Shown piece by piece: positions 54,398-63,905 of a DNA stretch of 64,000 nucleotides. The position numbers and the translations under genes were made by a program. This DNA is from an uncultured Bacilli bacterium (lineage in GTDB: Bacteria; Bacillota_I; Bacilli_A; RF39; UBA660), in NCBI GenBank assembly GCA_949425635.1, contig CASPWD010000001.1, forward strand, positions 427,768 to 491,767. The letters are read 5' to 3'. The notes under the pieces were generated by a model. That model was not told the origin of the DNA and ran no database searches. It saw nothing but the letters and a program-made list of their open reading frames with translations. The number at the start of each line of letters is the position of its first letter. Position 1 is the stretch's first letter.

Positions 54398-56530
54398 ATG
54401 AAAGAACAAGTTTTAAACTTATTAAAAGGAATCCATGAAGCGAAAGAGATTATTGAAATAAATGATCTTTTGGGACTAAAATCAAGCGAGGAATTACGCA
54501 ATCTTCAAGAAGTATTAAATGAGCTTGTTGATGAATATTTAGTTTTTTACACTAAGAAAGGTAAATATATACTATTAGATAATTGTCCAGGTTTAAAAAT
54601 TGGTCGTCTTTCAGTTAGCAAAAAAGGTTTTGGCTTTATTATCCTAGATCGTGAAGATGATATTTATGTTGACGCTAAAAATATGAATGATGCGATTCAT
54701 GATGATATTGTTTTGGCTGAAGTATTTACATCAGGAGTAAGAAAAGAAGCAAAAATAATTCGTATTATAAAAAGAGAATTCCAAAATCTTGTTGGTGAAG
54801 TTGAATTTGATGAAAAAGGCCGCGCCTTCATCGAACTTGATGATGACAAACGTAACCTAACCATTGAACTAACTCCAGATAGTACTAGAAACTGCGTTGA
54901 AGGGCATAAAGTATTAGTAAGTGTAATCAAAGAAGTTAACAAGCATACTTATATTGCTAAGGTAGTAAAAATAATAGGACATAAAAACGACCCAGGAACG
55001 GATATTTTAAGTATTGCATATAAACATGGAATTTATGAGGACTTTGGAGAGGAAGTCGAAAATGAATTAGAAAGTATACCAAATGAAGTAGCTAAAGAAG
55101 ATTTAGTGGGTCGTCGCGACTTAACAAATGAAGTCATATTCACTATTGATGGTGACGATACCAAGGACATTGACGACGCCATCAGCATAAAAAAACTAGA
55201 AAATGGAAATTATGAGTTAGGTGTTCATATAGCTGACGTTTCAAACTATGTTAAAGAAAACACTGCTTTAGGAGATGCAGCATATGATCGTGGAACTTCA
55301 TCTTATTTAGCAGATACTGTAATTCCAATGCTTCCTCATAAATTATCAAATGGTATTTGTTCATTAAATGAAGGTGTTGTTAGACTTTCAATGTCATGTA
55401 TTATGGAAATTGATCACAAAGGAAAAGTTGTAGACTATGATATCTTCCCAAGTTATATTAAAAGTCGTAAAAAGATGACTTATAAAAAAGTTAATGATGT
55501 TATAGTAAGAGGTATTGTTGCTCCTGACTACGAGCCTTTTGCCGACGATTTAATCCTAATGAATGAATTACATCAAATATTAAGAAAAGAAAAAAATAGT
55601 CGTGGATATATTAATTTCGATTTAGATGAAGCAAAGATTGTTCAAGATGAAAATGGTAAAGCAATCGACGTTGTAAAACGTATTCGTGAAGAAGGAGAAA
55701 TGTTAATCGAAGATTTCATGATTGCAGCTAATGAAACAGTTGCTACTCATATCTTTAACATGCAATTGCCTTTTATCTATCGTATACATGATGTTCCAAA
55801 ACCAGAAAAAGTTGATGAATTTATGACAATGGTCAAAATACTAGGATATAAACTTCGTGGAAACGTAAATGATTTGAGTCCTAAGTCAATGCAAAATATT
55901 CTAGATCAATTAAAAGATAAAAAAGAATTCGAAATACTATCAAGTCTTTTACTAAGAAGTATGCGTAAAGCTGAATACAGCAAAGAAAACATTGGACACT
56001 TTGGTTTGGCAAGTAAATCTTATACTCACTTCACAAGTCCAATAAGAAGATATCCAGACCTTGTTGTACATAGACTATTAAAAACATACTTAGTAGATCA
56101 AGATTTATCAATGACTACAATTCAAACACTAGAAAATAATTTGGTTGAAGTAGCTCAACATTCATCAGAAAGAGAAGTTGCTGCTGTTGATGCTGAACGT
56201 GATGTTCTAGATATGAAAATGGCGGAATATATGGAAGACCATATTGGTGAAGAATATGAAGGAGTAATTACAACGATTACAAACTTTGGTTTCTTTGTTC
56301 AACTTCCAAATCTTGTAGAAGGACTAGTTCATGTTCAAACATTAAAAGGTGATTACTTCACATATATACCAGATTTATTATGTATGATGGGTAAATCTAC
56401 TAAAAAAGCATATCGATTAGGGGATAAAGTCAAAGTCAGATGTATTGCTGCTTCAAAAGAAAACTCAATGATTGACTTTGAAATAGTAAAGGTTGATGAT
56501 AAGAATGGAAATAAAAAACAAGAAAGCTAA
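54398..56530 (+). CDS. rnr: Ribonuclease R
   Basis: 710 residues, a 3'-to-5' exoribonuclease that degrades structured RNA. An N-terminal helix-turn-helix, cold-shock domains (from [16 protein letters not shown]), the RNB domain with catalytic Asp cluster ([17 protein letters not shown] near 250), [18 protein letters not shown] near 548 and a C-terminal S1 domain ([16 protein letters not shown]) are in order. It works with tmRNA-SmpB in clearing stalled messages, and smpB overlaps its end. Confidence 0.96.
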   Translation: MKEQVLNLLKGIHEAKEIIEINDLLGLKSSEELRNLQEVLNELVDEYLVFYTKKGKYILLDNCPGLKIGRLSVSKKGFGFIILDREDDIYVDAKNMNDAIHDDIVLAEVFTSGVRKEAKIIRIIKREFQNLVGEVEFDEKGRAFIELDDDKRNLTIELTPDSTRNCVEGHKVLVSVIKEVNKHTYIAKVVKIIGHKNDPGTDILSIAYKHGIYEDFGEEVENELESIPNEVAKEDLVGRRDLTNEVIFTIDGDDTKDIDDAISIKKLENGNYELGVHIADVSNYVKENTALGDAAYDRGTSSYLADTVIPMLPHKLSNGICSLNEGVVRLSMSCIMEIDHKGKVVDYDIFPSYIKSRKKMTYKKVNDVIVRGIVAPDYEPFADDLILMNELHQILRKEKNSRGYINFDLDEAKIVQDENGKAIDVVKRIREEGEMLIEDFMIAANETVATHIFNMQLPFIYRIHDVPKPEKVDEFMTMVKILGYKLRGNVNDLSPKSMQNILDQLKDKKEFEILSSLLLRSMRKAEYSKENIGHFGLASKSYTHFTSPIRRYPDLVVHRLLKTYLVDQDLSMTTIQTLENNLVEVAQHSSEREVAAVDAERDVLDMKMAEYMEDHIGEEYEGVITTITNFGFFVQLPNLVEGLVHVQTLKGDYFTYIPDLLCMMGKSTKKAYRLGDKVKVRCIAASKENSMIDFEIVKVDDKNGNKKQES

Positions 56531-56933
56531 TTTTGATTATTTCATAGAAGACACTATAGAATGCGGAATAGAACTTAAAGGTACAGAGATAAAATCATTA
56601 AGAAAGGGGTCTGGTGATTTAAAAGACACCTTTGCACTTATCCGTAATAATGAAGTATATCTTGTTAATATGTATATTGCTAAATACGAAGAAGGAAATC
56701 GCTTCAATCATCAAGAAAGAAGAACAAGAAAACTTCTACTACATAAAAATGAAATAAAAAAATTAAAAGAAAAAATAGAACGCGAAGGATATAGTTTAGT
56801 ACCTTTAAAAGCCTATCTAGTAAGAAATAAAGTAAAAATCTTACTAGGAGTAGGAAAAGGAAAAAAACTTTATGATAAACGTGAAACTATAAAAGAACGT
56901 GACTTAAAAAGAGAAGCACAAAGAATTAGATAA
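56505..56933 (+). CDS. smpB: SsrA-binding protein SmpB
   Basis: 142 residues from the ATG at 56505, chosen because family members start with a few residues before [12 protein letters not shown]; earlier in-frame TTG and ATG codons at 56493 and 56496 are possible. [13 protein letters not shown] near 25 and [17 protein letters not shown] near the end are signatures. It binds tmRNA and the stalled ribosome. It overlaps rnr by 26 bases. No tmRNA gene is seen downstream, where many species have it. Confidence 0.95.
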   Translation: MEIKNKKANFDYFIEDTIECGIELKGTEIKSLRKGSGDLKDTFALIRNNEVYLVNMYIAKYEEGNRFNHQERRTRKLLLHKNEIKKLKEKIEREGYSLVPLKAYLVRNKVKILLGVGKGKKLYDKRETIKERDLKREAQRIR

Positions 56934-56956
56934 GTTATTATAACTTATCTTTTTAT
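56929..56956 (+). terminator. Terminator after smpB
   Basis: ATAAGTTAT and ATAACTTAT arms, then a T-rich tail. From here to 57202 I see no gene; the stretch is AT-rich, and the CCTCC at 57043 has no matching minus-strand start codon. Confidence 0.7.
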
Positions 56957-57202
56957 ATACATTAAAATTGTTAAGCCATCTGTTAATAATCTTGTAAACA
57001 AAAAATAGAATATTGACATATTATGGCACTTATAGAAATAAACCTCCTTTTTTTCAATAATAAAAAATTTCAAAATTTAGATTCATATTAGTTTAAATGT
57101 TGCCCATAATATCCAAGATTTATCATTAATAATATTATAAATAAATAACAAAAATACATTAATTTTTCCAACTTCCATTAATTTGTTTCTTATTACTATG
57201 GG

Positions 57203-57232
57203 TTGTTTTTTATAGCTAATAAATGTTATAAT
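57203..57232 (+). promoter_or_regulatory. Promoter of cdaA-cdaR
   Basis: TTGTTT (57203-57208), 18-base spacer ending TGT, TATAAT (57227-57232). Confidence 0.7.
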
Positions 57233-57259
57233 TAATATCGTAAAAAGGAGGCAGATAAG

Positions 57260-58084
57260 ATGACTTTATCTACTGTGTGGTCAATATTTACAAAAATACT
57301 AGACATATGCGTAGTATGGTGTATGGCTTATTATATATTAAAAAATGTTAAAAATAACGTTAAAATGATACTAATTGTTAAAGGAGTTATTATAATTTTA
57401 ATATTCAAACTCCTAAGTGATATCTTTAATTTGTATACTGTAGGAATTCTCCTAACATATGTATTCGAATGGGGACCTTTGGCGATCATAATCCTATTCC
57501 AACCAGAAATAAGAAGCTTCTTAGAATCAATTGGAAGAACTAAATTACTTGGACGTCATAAAATACTAACTGTAGAAGAACGTGAAAAAGTAGTTTACGA
57601 AATCATGGATGCTGTTGAATATTTAAGAAAAAATAAAATTGGTGCTTTAATGGTAATTGAACGTGATGTATCACTACAAGACTACATTACTCCAGCAACG
57701 AAAGTGTATGCGGATTTAACAAGTCCATTACTAGGGACAATTTTCTTCCCAAATAGTCCACTTCATGATGGTGGAGTAATTATTCAAGGAGATCGTATTA
57801 CATGTGCAGGTGCTGTATTTAAAACAAGTATGGATCCTAACTTAAATAAAAAGCTAGGAACACGTCATAGAGCAGCTTTAGGTATTGCAGAAGAAACTGA
57901 TGCTGTAGCTTTAATTGTTTCAGAAGAAACTGGACGCATAAGTATAGCAGTTGATCACGAAATTCACTATAACTTAAGCTTAGATGAATTTAGAATGATG
58001 TTAGTTGATGAGCTAAAACCTAAGACTGAATTATTCTATGATGCTGATGGTACAGAAAGCGAAGGTGAATTAGATGAAATCTAA
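57260..58084 (+). CDS. cdaA: Diadenylate cyclase CdaA
   Basis: 274 residues. Three N-terminal membrane helices, then the DAC domain (about 95-250) making c-di-AMP, which controls potassium and wall homeostasis. LHDGGVII near 169 (usual DGA reads D170-G-G) and GTRHRAALGIAEETDA near 197 are the nucleotide-binding motifs. The RHR is intact. The A-to-G change is mild but at the active site. AAAAAGGAGG precedes the ATG. It overlaps cdaR by 11 bases. Confidence 0.95.
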   Translation: MTLSTVWSIFTKILDICVVWCMAYYILKNVKNNVKMILIVKGVIIILIFKLLSDIFNLYTVGILLTYVFEWGPLAIIILFQPEIRSFLESIGRTKLLGRHKILTVEEREKVVYEIMDAVEYLRKNKIGALMVIERDVSLQDYITPATKVYADLTSPLLGTIFFPNSPLHDGGVIIQGDRITCAGAVFKTSMDPNLNKKLGTRHRAALGIAEETDAVALIVSEETGRISIAVDHEIHYNLSLDEFRMMLVDELKPKTELFYDADGTESEGELDEI

Positions 58085-59462
58085 AAAGAAAAACAATGCT
58101 TTCACAAAAATATTTAAAAATATATATAAGATGATTGATAAAACTATTGTTACTCCAATAAGTACTATAGTTTATAAAATTCAAAATAAATTAGGCAAGG
58201 ATAGTAAAATAGAAAAACTACTTAATAGACCAAATGCTTTATTGATTTTATCATTAATATTTGCTGTAGTATTATTCTATTTTGTTGATAATGATGCAAT
58301 TACACTAGTTAATAATGATGCAAAATTCTTAACTAATATTCCAGTAGAGGTAAAATATAATAGTAGTGCCTATGTAGTTGAAGGAATTCCAGAATATGTA
58401 GACATGACTTTAATTGGTGGTAAGTATGAGATTTATTTAGCCGAAAGTCTTGGCGACAATAAAGTAACTGTTGATTTAACTGACTATCAAGAAAGTGATA
58501 AACCAGTTCGTGTTAAGTTAACATATAATAAACAAGTAAAAAACGTTAAATATAAAATTGATCAACCATACGTAACTGTAACAATAAAGAAAAAAGTAAG
58601 TGAAAATAAAACTGTAAGTTACGATTTAATGAACCAAGATGAATTGGATCCAAAGCTAAGTGTTAAATCAGTAGAACTATCTAAATCTGACGTTATTGTT
58701 AGAGGTGCTCAAGATACTATTGATAAGATAGCTTCAATTAAGGCTTTAATAGATTTAAATAATGAAGAATTCACAAAAGCAGGAACTTATACACTAGATA
58801 ATTTAAATCTTGTTGCCTATGGTTCAGATGGAAAGATCATCGAAAATGTTGAAATTGTTGCAACGAATATTAGTGCTAAAGTAGAACTTGACTCATTCTC
58901 TAAAAAAGTACCAGTAAAAGTACAAATTACGGGTGAATTAGTTAGTGGTAAAGCAATCTCATCAATAACTATAAATGGTGTAGACGCAAGTAGCTTTGAA
59001 ACTACTATATATGGAGATGAAGCAGCTCTAGAAAATATTGAAAGTATTCCTGTGTCTATTGATGTAGCAGGCCAAGGAAATAATGGTTCTAAGACTTCAA
59101 AAGTAACTTTATCAAAACCAGCTGGTGTAAGAAACATAAGTGACGAAAGTATAACAGTTGTTCTTAACTTTGGTGAAGCTAAGCAAAAAACAATTACAAT
59201 TAGTGGTATTAGAACTTCAAATGTTCCAAATGGTTTAACAGCCAACCTTGTCTCAGAGCGCGATAAGGATGTTGAAATCCAAGTAATTGGAGTTGAATCA
59301 GTAATTAATGAAATCGATTCAAATGGAAGTGGAATATATGCTTATGTAGATTTAACTGGTTATAATACAGGACAATATTCAGTACAAGTAAAAGTAGAAG
59401 GTAATGATTCAAGACTTCAATACATCGTTACCAAAAATGTAGACATAGTTTTATCTAAATAA
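58074..59462 (+). CDS. cdaR: CdaA regulator CdaR (YbbR-domain protein)
   Basis: 462 residues. One membrane helix near 59-77 and several YbbR repeats outside (from FLTNIPVEVKYN onwards, with strands such as YVDMTLIGGKYEIY). CdaR binds CdaA and tunes its activity. In Bacilli glmM normally follows as the third gene; here the unit ends at a terminator and glmM is not in the window. The start is coupled to cdaA (overlap 11 bases, AAGGTG upstream). Confidence 0.92.
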   Translation: MKSKKKNNAFTKIFKNIYKMIDKTIVTPISTIVYKIQNKLGKDSKIEKLLNRPNALLILSLIFAVVLFYFVDNDAITLVNNDAKFLTNIPVEVKYNSSAYVVEGIPEYVDMTLIGGKYEIYLAESLGDNKVTVDLTDYQESDKPVRVKLTYNKQVKNVKYKIDQPYVTVTIKKKVSENKTVSYDLMNQDELDPKLSVKSVELSKSDVIVRGAQDTIDKIASIKALIDLNNEEFTKAGTYTLDNLNLVAYGSDGKIIENVEIVATNISAKVELDSFSKKVPVKVQITGELVSGKAISSITINGVDASSFETTIYGDEAALENIESIPVSIDVAGQGNNGSKTSKVTLSKPAGVRNISDESITVVLNFGEAKQKTITISGIRTSNVPNGLTANLVSERDKDVEIQVIGVESVINEIDSNGSGIYAYVDLTGYNTGQYSVQVKVEGNDSRLQYIVTKNVDIVLSK

Positions 59463-59468
59463 TAAAAT

Positions 59469-59498
59469 AAAATGACTCTAGTCTTCTAGAGCCATTTT
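59469..59498. terminator. Bidirectional terminator after cdaR
   Basis: TGACTCTAG-TCTT-CTAGAGCCA with flanking A and T runs and one mismatch. Confidence 0.82.
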
Positions 59499-59681
59499 TT
59501 CTTCGAAAAAATATGCAATACATATTATTGAAGCAATACCTATAATTATATAGATAATATTATTTATCAATGTGTTTTTAATTAACATAGTAACTAAATT
59601 CAAATTAAATAGACCAATTAAACCCCAGTTTAATGCTCCAATAATTGTAAAAATAAGTGCTATTTTCTTAATTATTTCCAT
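59478..59681 (-). CDS. DUF378 small membrane protein
   Basis: 67 residues from the ATG at 59681 (AAGGA eight bases upstream); an ATG three codons earlier has a poor site. Two helices; ALIFTIIGALNWGLIGLFNLNLV is the typical DUF378 opening (here read as IGALNWGLIGLF). Function unknown. It is a single gene opposite to its neighbours. Confidence 0.82.
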   Translation of the reverse strand: MEIIKKIALIFTIIGALNWGLIGLFNLNLVTMLIKNTLINNIIYIIIGIASIICIAYFFEEKMALED

Positions 59682-59784
59682 ATAAACCATCCTTTTCTAC
59701 TAATAGTATTAACAATTAATTTATATTTATGTATGAATAATTCAAAAAAACATAAATATTATTAAATAGAAAAGGTTGGGTGTT

Positions 59785-60861
59785 ATGAAGAAAATATTTT
59801 TATTGTTTATAAGTATCATCTTATTAACAGGATGTGGTAAGGTTGATAAAGATAAACTAATTGAAACTTTTAAAGATAAGGTTGAATCTTCTAAATCATA
59901 TACAATTGATAGTAATATGGAGATTTATAATTCAGAAGATACTTTTACTTATAATATAAAAGTTTATTACATGGATGATGACTACTTTAAGGTAGACATG
60001 GTAAATACTTTAAGTAATCATGAACAAATTATATTAAGAAATAATCGTGAAGTATATGTTGTAACTCCAAGTTTAAATAAAAGTTACAAGTTTGTAAGTG
60101 AATGGCCATATAATAGCAGTCAGTCATATATCTTAAATACATTAGTAAAAGATATTGATGATGCAAATGAAGTCGAATTTGCCGAAGAAGAAGACGGGTA
60201 CAGTTTAAAAGTTCCTGTAAAATATCCAAATAATAGTAATTTAAGTTATGAAAAAATGTTATTTGACAAAAATATGGATTTAAAAATGGTTACAGTCTAT
60301 GATACTGAAGATATAATGGCTATCAAGGTTGTCTTTGCGAAAATAGACTACAAAGCAAATTTAAAAGAAGATGATTTTAGTGTAGACAAATTGATTGATG
60401 AAAATTGCTGTAATACAAATGTTGATTCTAATAATAGTGATGAAAAAAATTCGTCAGCCGATAGTAATCAAGATAATAAAACAGAAACGAATTCAAATAC
60501 AAAGGAGACATCTTCTCTCCAAGATATTATGTACCCTTTATATGTTCCTTCCAATACATATTTAAAAGAAAAAGAAACAGTGAATACAGAATCAGGTGAA
60601 AGAGTTATTTTAACCTTCTATGGCGATAAAAACTTTGTCTTAATAGAAGAAACAAGTCAAGTAAAAGAAGATTTTGAAATAATTCCTGTTTATGGTGACC
60701 CTTTAATGCTAAGTAATACAATAGGAGCACTAAGTACAAACTCATTATCTTGGACTTCAAACAATGTTGATTATTATCTTGCTAGTAATGATTTAAGTAC
60801 ATCAGAAATTCTAACAATAGCTGACTCTCTAAATGGAACTAACTTAGTTGTTGAAAAATAA
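59785..60861 (+). CDS. Lipoprotein with LolA/GerS-like fold
   Basis: 358 residues from the ATG at 59785 (AAAGGTTGG upstream). Signal peptide with lipobox L14-T-G-C17, a target for Lgt. The next 190 residues have the alternating strands of the LolA-like fold seen in GerS-type germination lipoproteins (KSYTIDSNMEIYNSEDTF, YYMDDDYFKVDMVN). A Ser/Asn/Thr-rich linker (about 205-240) leads to a second domain of about 110 residues. The role is unknown; relatives bind lipids or assist lipoprotein or wall functions. Monocistronic. Confidence 0.75.
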   Translation: MKKIFLLFISIILLTGCGKVDKDKLIETFKDKVESSKSYTIDSNMEIYNSEDTFTYNIKVYYMDDDYFKVDMVNTLSNHEQIILRNNREVYVVTPSLNKSYKFVSEWPYNSSQSYILNTLVKDIDDANEVEFAEEEDGYSLKVPVKYPNNSNLSYEKMLFDKNMDLKMVTVYDTEDIMAIKVVFAKIDYKANLKEDDFSVDKLIDENCCNTNVDSNNSDEKNSSADSNQDNKTETNSNTKETSSLQDIMYPLYVPSNTYLKEKETVNTESGERVILTFYGDKNFVLIEETSQVKEDFEIIPVYGDPLMLSNTIGALSTNSLSWTSNNVDYYLASNDLSTSEILTIADSLNGTNLVVEK

Positions 60862-60952
60862 TGAATAAAATTCAATCATCCAAACCACTATAAAATAAAG
60901 TGAGAAACATGTGAAAATAGAACCGTTTCCGCATGATTCTAGTAACATTTAT

Positions 60953-60981
60953 TTGATTTAAAAGTTAAATGTGATATAATT
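60953..60981 (+). promoter_or_regulatory. Promoter of the 61000 gene
   Basis: TTGATT (60953-60958), 17-base spacer ending TGA, TATAAT (60976-60981). Confidence 0.7.
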
Positions 60982-60999
60982 GGGTCAAGGTGGTTTAAA

Positions 61000-61524
61000 A
61001 TGGAAAAGAAAAAAAATAAAATTAACTATAATACAACAGAACAAGACGAAATAAAGAAATTCTTAATCGTAATTGTTGTAGTATTAGCAATCTGCGGAGC
61101 ATTCTACTTATTAGCCAGAGTTTTTGTTACTAAAGATTTATTTACAAAAGAAGAAGATAAAACTGAAGAAGTAACAACAGGTACAGTAGATTATGGCGTA
61201 GCAATCATGGGTCAAATTCTAAACAGACCTTATGATGAATATTATGTAGCTATTTATGACGCTAGTGAAGGTAAATATATCGCTGATATGGCAACTATCC
61301 TTTATAATTACTCAATTAAGGAAAAACATCTTCATGTTTATACAGTAGATTTATCAAATCCTTTAAATGCTGATTATTATGATCCAGAAAATGTTAATAC
61401 TAAAGCTAAATCAATTTCAGAAATGAAAGTCGGAGATATTACTCTATTAAAGATAAAAAATAATAAGATTAATAAATACATCGTTGATTTAGATGCAATG
61501 AAAAAAGAATTGGATGTTAAATAA
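61000..61524 (+). CDS. Unknown membrane-anchored protein
   Basis: 174 residues. A Lys-rich start, a helix near 25-46 (IVIVVVLAICGAFYLLARVFV) and an outer domain with YDEYYVAIYDASEGKYIADM and HVYTVDLSNPLNADYY. The outer part resembles the thioredoxin-like strand order but has no redox Cys. No family name is safe. AAGGTGG precedes the ATG. A terminator follows. Confidence 0.68.
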   Translation: MEKKKNKINYNTTEQDEIKKFLIVIVVVLAICGAFYLLARVFVTKDLFTKEEDKTEEVTTGTVDYGVAIMGQILNRPYDEYYVAIYDASEGKYIADMATILYNYSIKEKHLHVYTVDLSNPLNADYYDPENVNTKAKSISEMKVGDITLLKIKNNKINKYIVDLDAMKKELDVK

Positions 61525-61529
61525 TCTTG

Positions 61530-61560
61530 AAAGTTTAATACATTTGTATTAAACTTTTTT
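61530..61560 (+). terminator. Terminator of the 61000 gene
   Basis: AAAGTTTAATAC and GTATTAAACTTT arms, then T. Confidence 0.85.
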
Positions 61561-61608
61561 TCTTATACAAGATAATTTGTGGTATTATTTTAAATAGAGG
61601 GTGGACAT

Positions 61609-63108
61609 ATGAATGAGGAAAAGAAAAATAAAGTAAAATCAAATAATAAATCAACAACTTCATCAAATAAAAAAAGCAAATCTAAAAGTAATATAAAAGA
61701 AGTAAAGAAAGAGTCCTTTAATAAATCAGAAGAAAAAAAGATCAACAAGGATTCAAATGATTCTAAAATAAAAAAAGAAAAAACAAAAGAAAATATTTTA
61801 ATAAAAACAATGTCTATACCAGTATCTGCAATAAAAAGTAAGTTAGAAGAATCAGCAAAAGATAAAAAAGTTGAAAGTGAAGCAGTTCGACTATATAAAA
61901 AGAAGAAAGAAAAAAAACAACGTCAAAAAAGAAAGTTTAATGGACGTATAAGTTTTGATGTATTTGGTCTTCTAATACTTATAATCACAGTAGCGTTTAT
62001 ATCATGTTTATTGACATGCATAATTAGTAATTATCAATTTAAAAAAAGAACCAATTTAATTAATCGTAATGTTGTAACAGACAAAAGCGTTCAAGATTTT
62101 TTGAATACGTATTCAGAAATATTAGATAACTATTATGAAGACATCAATAAAGATGAAATGATGGCAGCAGCCATGTCAGGTATGTTAGAATATCTAGAAG
62201 ACAATTATTCCATATATTTAAATGCCGATGCAAGTGAATCTTTAGAAGAATCATTAGATGGAAGCTATAGTGGTTTAGGAATCGTTGTAAGAGGAACAAT
62301 CGTTGAAGATGTATATAAAAACTCTCCAGCATCAGAAGCTGGCATAGAAGCTGGCGATGAATTAGTAGGTGTTAACGGAACAGAAATATCATTAGAAAAT
62401 TATGGTGATATAGGCCAATTATTGGATAAAGAGAATGAGAATGATATTGTTGTAAAAAGAGAGAATAAAGAGCTTTCATTTAAAGTAAAAATAAGTAATG
62501 TATATGTCCCAGCAACATCAAGTACCATAATTAAAAGTCCAAATAAGAAAAAAAGTATTGGATATATAAATTTATCTACCTTTTCTGTTCTTGCCTATGA
62601 AGATTTTAAAGAAAGTCTAGAAGACTTAGAAGAAAAGGAAATAGATTCATTAATAATAGACTTACGAAGCAATACTGGTGGATATCTTGATGTAGCATCA
62701 AACATCTCAAACTTGTTCTTGGAAAAAGACCAAATCATTTATTCATTAGAAAGTAAAAATAAAATAACTTCATGTAAAGATGAAACGGATGAGAAAAGAG
62801 AGTATCCAATTGTAGTGCTGGTTAATGAAGCAACAGCATCGGCTGCCGAAGTACTTGCATCAGCACTTCATGATAGCTATGGAGCAACAATTGTAGGTAA
62901 AAAGACATATGGTAAAGGGAAAGTACAAAAAATGAGACAGTACGAAGGTTCTATAGTAAAATACACTTCTGCTAAATGGTTACGTCCTAACGGTGAATGT
63001 ATTGATGAAATAGGAATTGTCCCAGAGTATGAAGTTGATTTATTAATAGAAAACAATACTATATATGATAAACAACTTGATAAAGCAATAGAATTACTTA
63101 ATAAATAA
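61609..63108 (+). CDS. PDZ-S41 carboxyl-terminal processing protease with charged tail
   Basis: 499 residues. The first 118 are Lys/Ser/Asn/Glu-rich and cytoplasmic, then a membrane helix (about 122-145). A PDZ domain follows near 215-290 (SYSGLGIVVRG, then ASEAGIEAGDELVGVNG). The S41 catalytic domain has the Ser in NEATASAAEVLA and the Lys in GKKTYGKGKVQ. It cleaves C-terminal tails of membrane or secreted proteins, like CtpA/CtpB. The charged tail is much longer than in relatives. AGGGTGG precedes the ATG. Confidence 0.93.
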   Translation: MNEEKKNKVKSNNKSTTSSNKKSKSKSNIKEVKKESFNKSEEKKINKDSNDSKIKKEKTKENILIKTMSIPVSAIKSKLEESAKDKKVESEAVRLYKKKKEKKQRQKRKFNGRISFDVFGLLILIITVAFISCLLTCIISNYQFKKRTNLINRNVVTDKSVQDFLNTYSEILDNYYEDINKDEMMAAAMSGMLEYLEDNYSIYLNADASESLEESLDGSYSGLGIVVRGTIVEDVYKNSPASEAGIEAGDELVGVNGTEISLENYGDIGQLLDKENENDIVVKRENKELSFKVKISNVYVPATSSTIIKSPNKKKSIGYINLSTFSVLAYEDFKESLEDLEEKEIDSLIIDLRSNTGGYLDVASNISNLFLEKDQIIYSLESKNKITSCKDETDEKREYPIVVLVNEATASAAEVLASALHDSYGATIVGKKTYGKGKVQKMRQYEGSIVKYTSAKWLRPNGECIDEIGIVPEYEVDLLIENNTIYDKQLDKAIELLNK

Positions 63109-63110
63109 AT

Positions 63111-63142
63111 TAACAAAGGCACTGAAAAGTGTCTTTGTTTGT
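63111..63142 (+). terminator. Terminator of the S41 protease gene
   Basis: AACAAAGGCACT-GAAA-AGTGTCTTTGTT; a perfect stem apart from one mismatch. Confidence 0.8.
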
Positions 63143-63189
63143 TATTTTCAAAAAAATATTATATAATAAGAACCGAAAGCGGGAAAAAT

Positions 63190-63723
63190 ATGAATGATAT
63201 AAAAATAGGAGACAAACTAAAAATCTATTGTTATAAACATGATGGCTCGTTAGAACACACTTCTGAAGAAGCAATAGTCTTAGAAAACAATGATGATTAT
63301 TTAGTTTGCGGAAATGGTAGAACAAAGATAACAGAAAAAGATGGTCGTAGCCATATGACTAATGAACCAGCAGTCTTATTCTTTTATAAAAAACATTGGT
63401 TCAATATAATAGGACAATTAAAAAAATTCGGTTTATTTTATTATTGTAATATTGCATCACCTTATATTCTGGATGGAAAATCTATTAAATATATAGATTA
63501 TGATTTAGATTTAAGAGTTTTCCCTGATGGAGGATTCAGAGTATTAGATAGAAATGAATATAATTATCATAAAAAAATAATGCACTATTCAGATGAACTA
63601 GATACAATATTAAAAAGTGAATTATCATATTTAATTGAAGAAAAAAGAAATAGTAATGGTCCATTTGCTAAAGGAATAGTAGACAAATATTATGATCTTT
63701 ATGAGAAAATCAAAAAAAATTAA
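63190..63723 (+). CDS. ntdP: Nucleoside tri-/diphosphate phosphatase, YgaC/NtdP family (DUF402)
   Basis: 177 residues from the ATG at 63190; the upstream in-frame ATG at 63139 is before a promoter-like TTGTTA-N17-TATAAT. Matches the YgaC family throughout: YCYKHDGSLEHT, EKDGRSHMTNEPAVLFF, KHWFNIIGQL, FYYCNIASP, IKYIDYDLDLRVFPDGG and GPFAKGIVDKYYDLY at the end. Metal-binding acidic residues in YIDYDLDLRVF are intact. It hydrolyses NTPs and NDPs. The next feature is the rRNA promoter region. Confidence 0.95.
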   Translation: MNDIKIGDKLKIYCYKHDGSLEHTSEEAIVLENNDDYLVCGNGRTKITEKDGRSHMTNEPAVLFFYKKHWFNIIGQLKKFGLFYYCNIASPYILDGKSIKYIDYDLDLRVFPDGGFRVLDRNEYNYHKKIMHYSDELDTILKSELSYLIEEKRNSNGPFAKGIVDKYYDLYEKIKKN

Positions 63724-63741
63724 ATTTTTTTGATTTTTTTG

Positions 63742-63770
63742 TTGCATTTATTATTTTTTTGTTATATACT
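63742..63770 (+). promoter_or_regulatory. rRNA operon promoter P1
   Basis: TTGCAT (63742-63747), 17-base spacer, TATACT (63765-63770). A TTTCGG/CCGAAA hairpin follows at 63781-63799. Confidence 0.7.
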
Positions 63771-63875
63771 GAAAAAGATGTTTCGGAAAAAGCCCGAAAA
63801 TATCACAAATATTAAGTCAAAAAAGCAAATAAAACGTTAACTTTTAAAACTTTTTAAAAAAAGTAAAAAAAAGAG

Positions 63876-63905
63876 TTGACAAAAGCCTAATTGATTTGAT
63901 ATATT
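63876..63905 (+). promoter_or_regulatory. rRNA operon promoter P2 and 16S leader
   Basis: TTGACA (63876-63881), 18-base spacer, TATATT (63900-63905). The leader then reads GATCTTTGAAAACTAAG (63950-63966), the usual lead-in to 16S rRNA in Firmicutes. The 16S gene itself must start just past base 64000. Confidence 0.85.

Noticed and set aside
57035..57060. CCTCC-type sequence that could be a 16S 3' end or a minus-strand ribosome binding site
   Set aside because: No 16S context on the plus strand and no start codon at proper spacing on the minus strand; the nearest reading frame is 24 codons and too far away.
56957..57202. Possible tmRNA gene after smpB
   Set aside because: No GC-rich ends, no CCA end and no tag-like reading frame; the stretch is plain AT-rich DNA.
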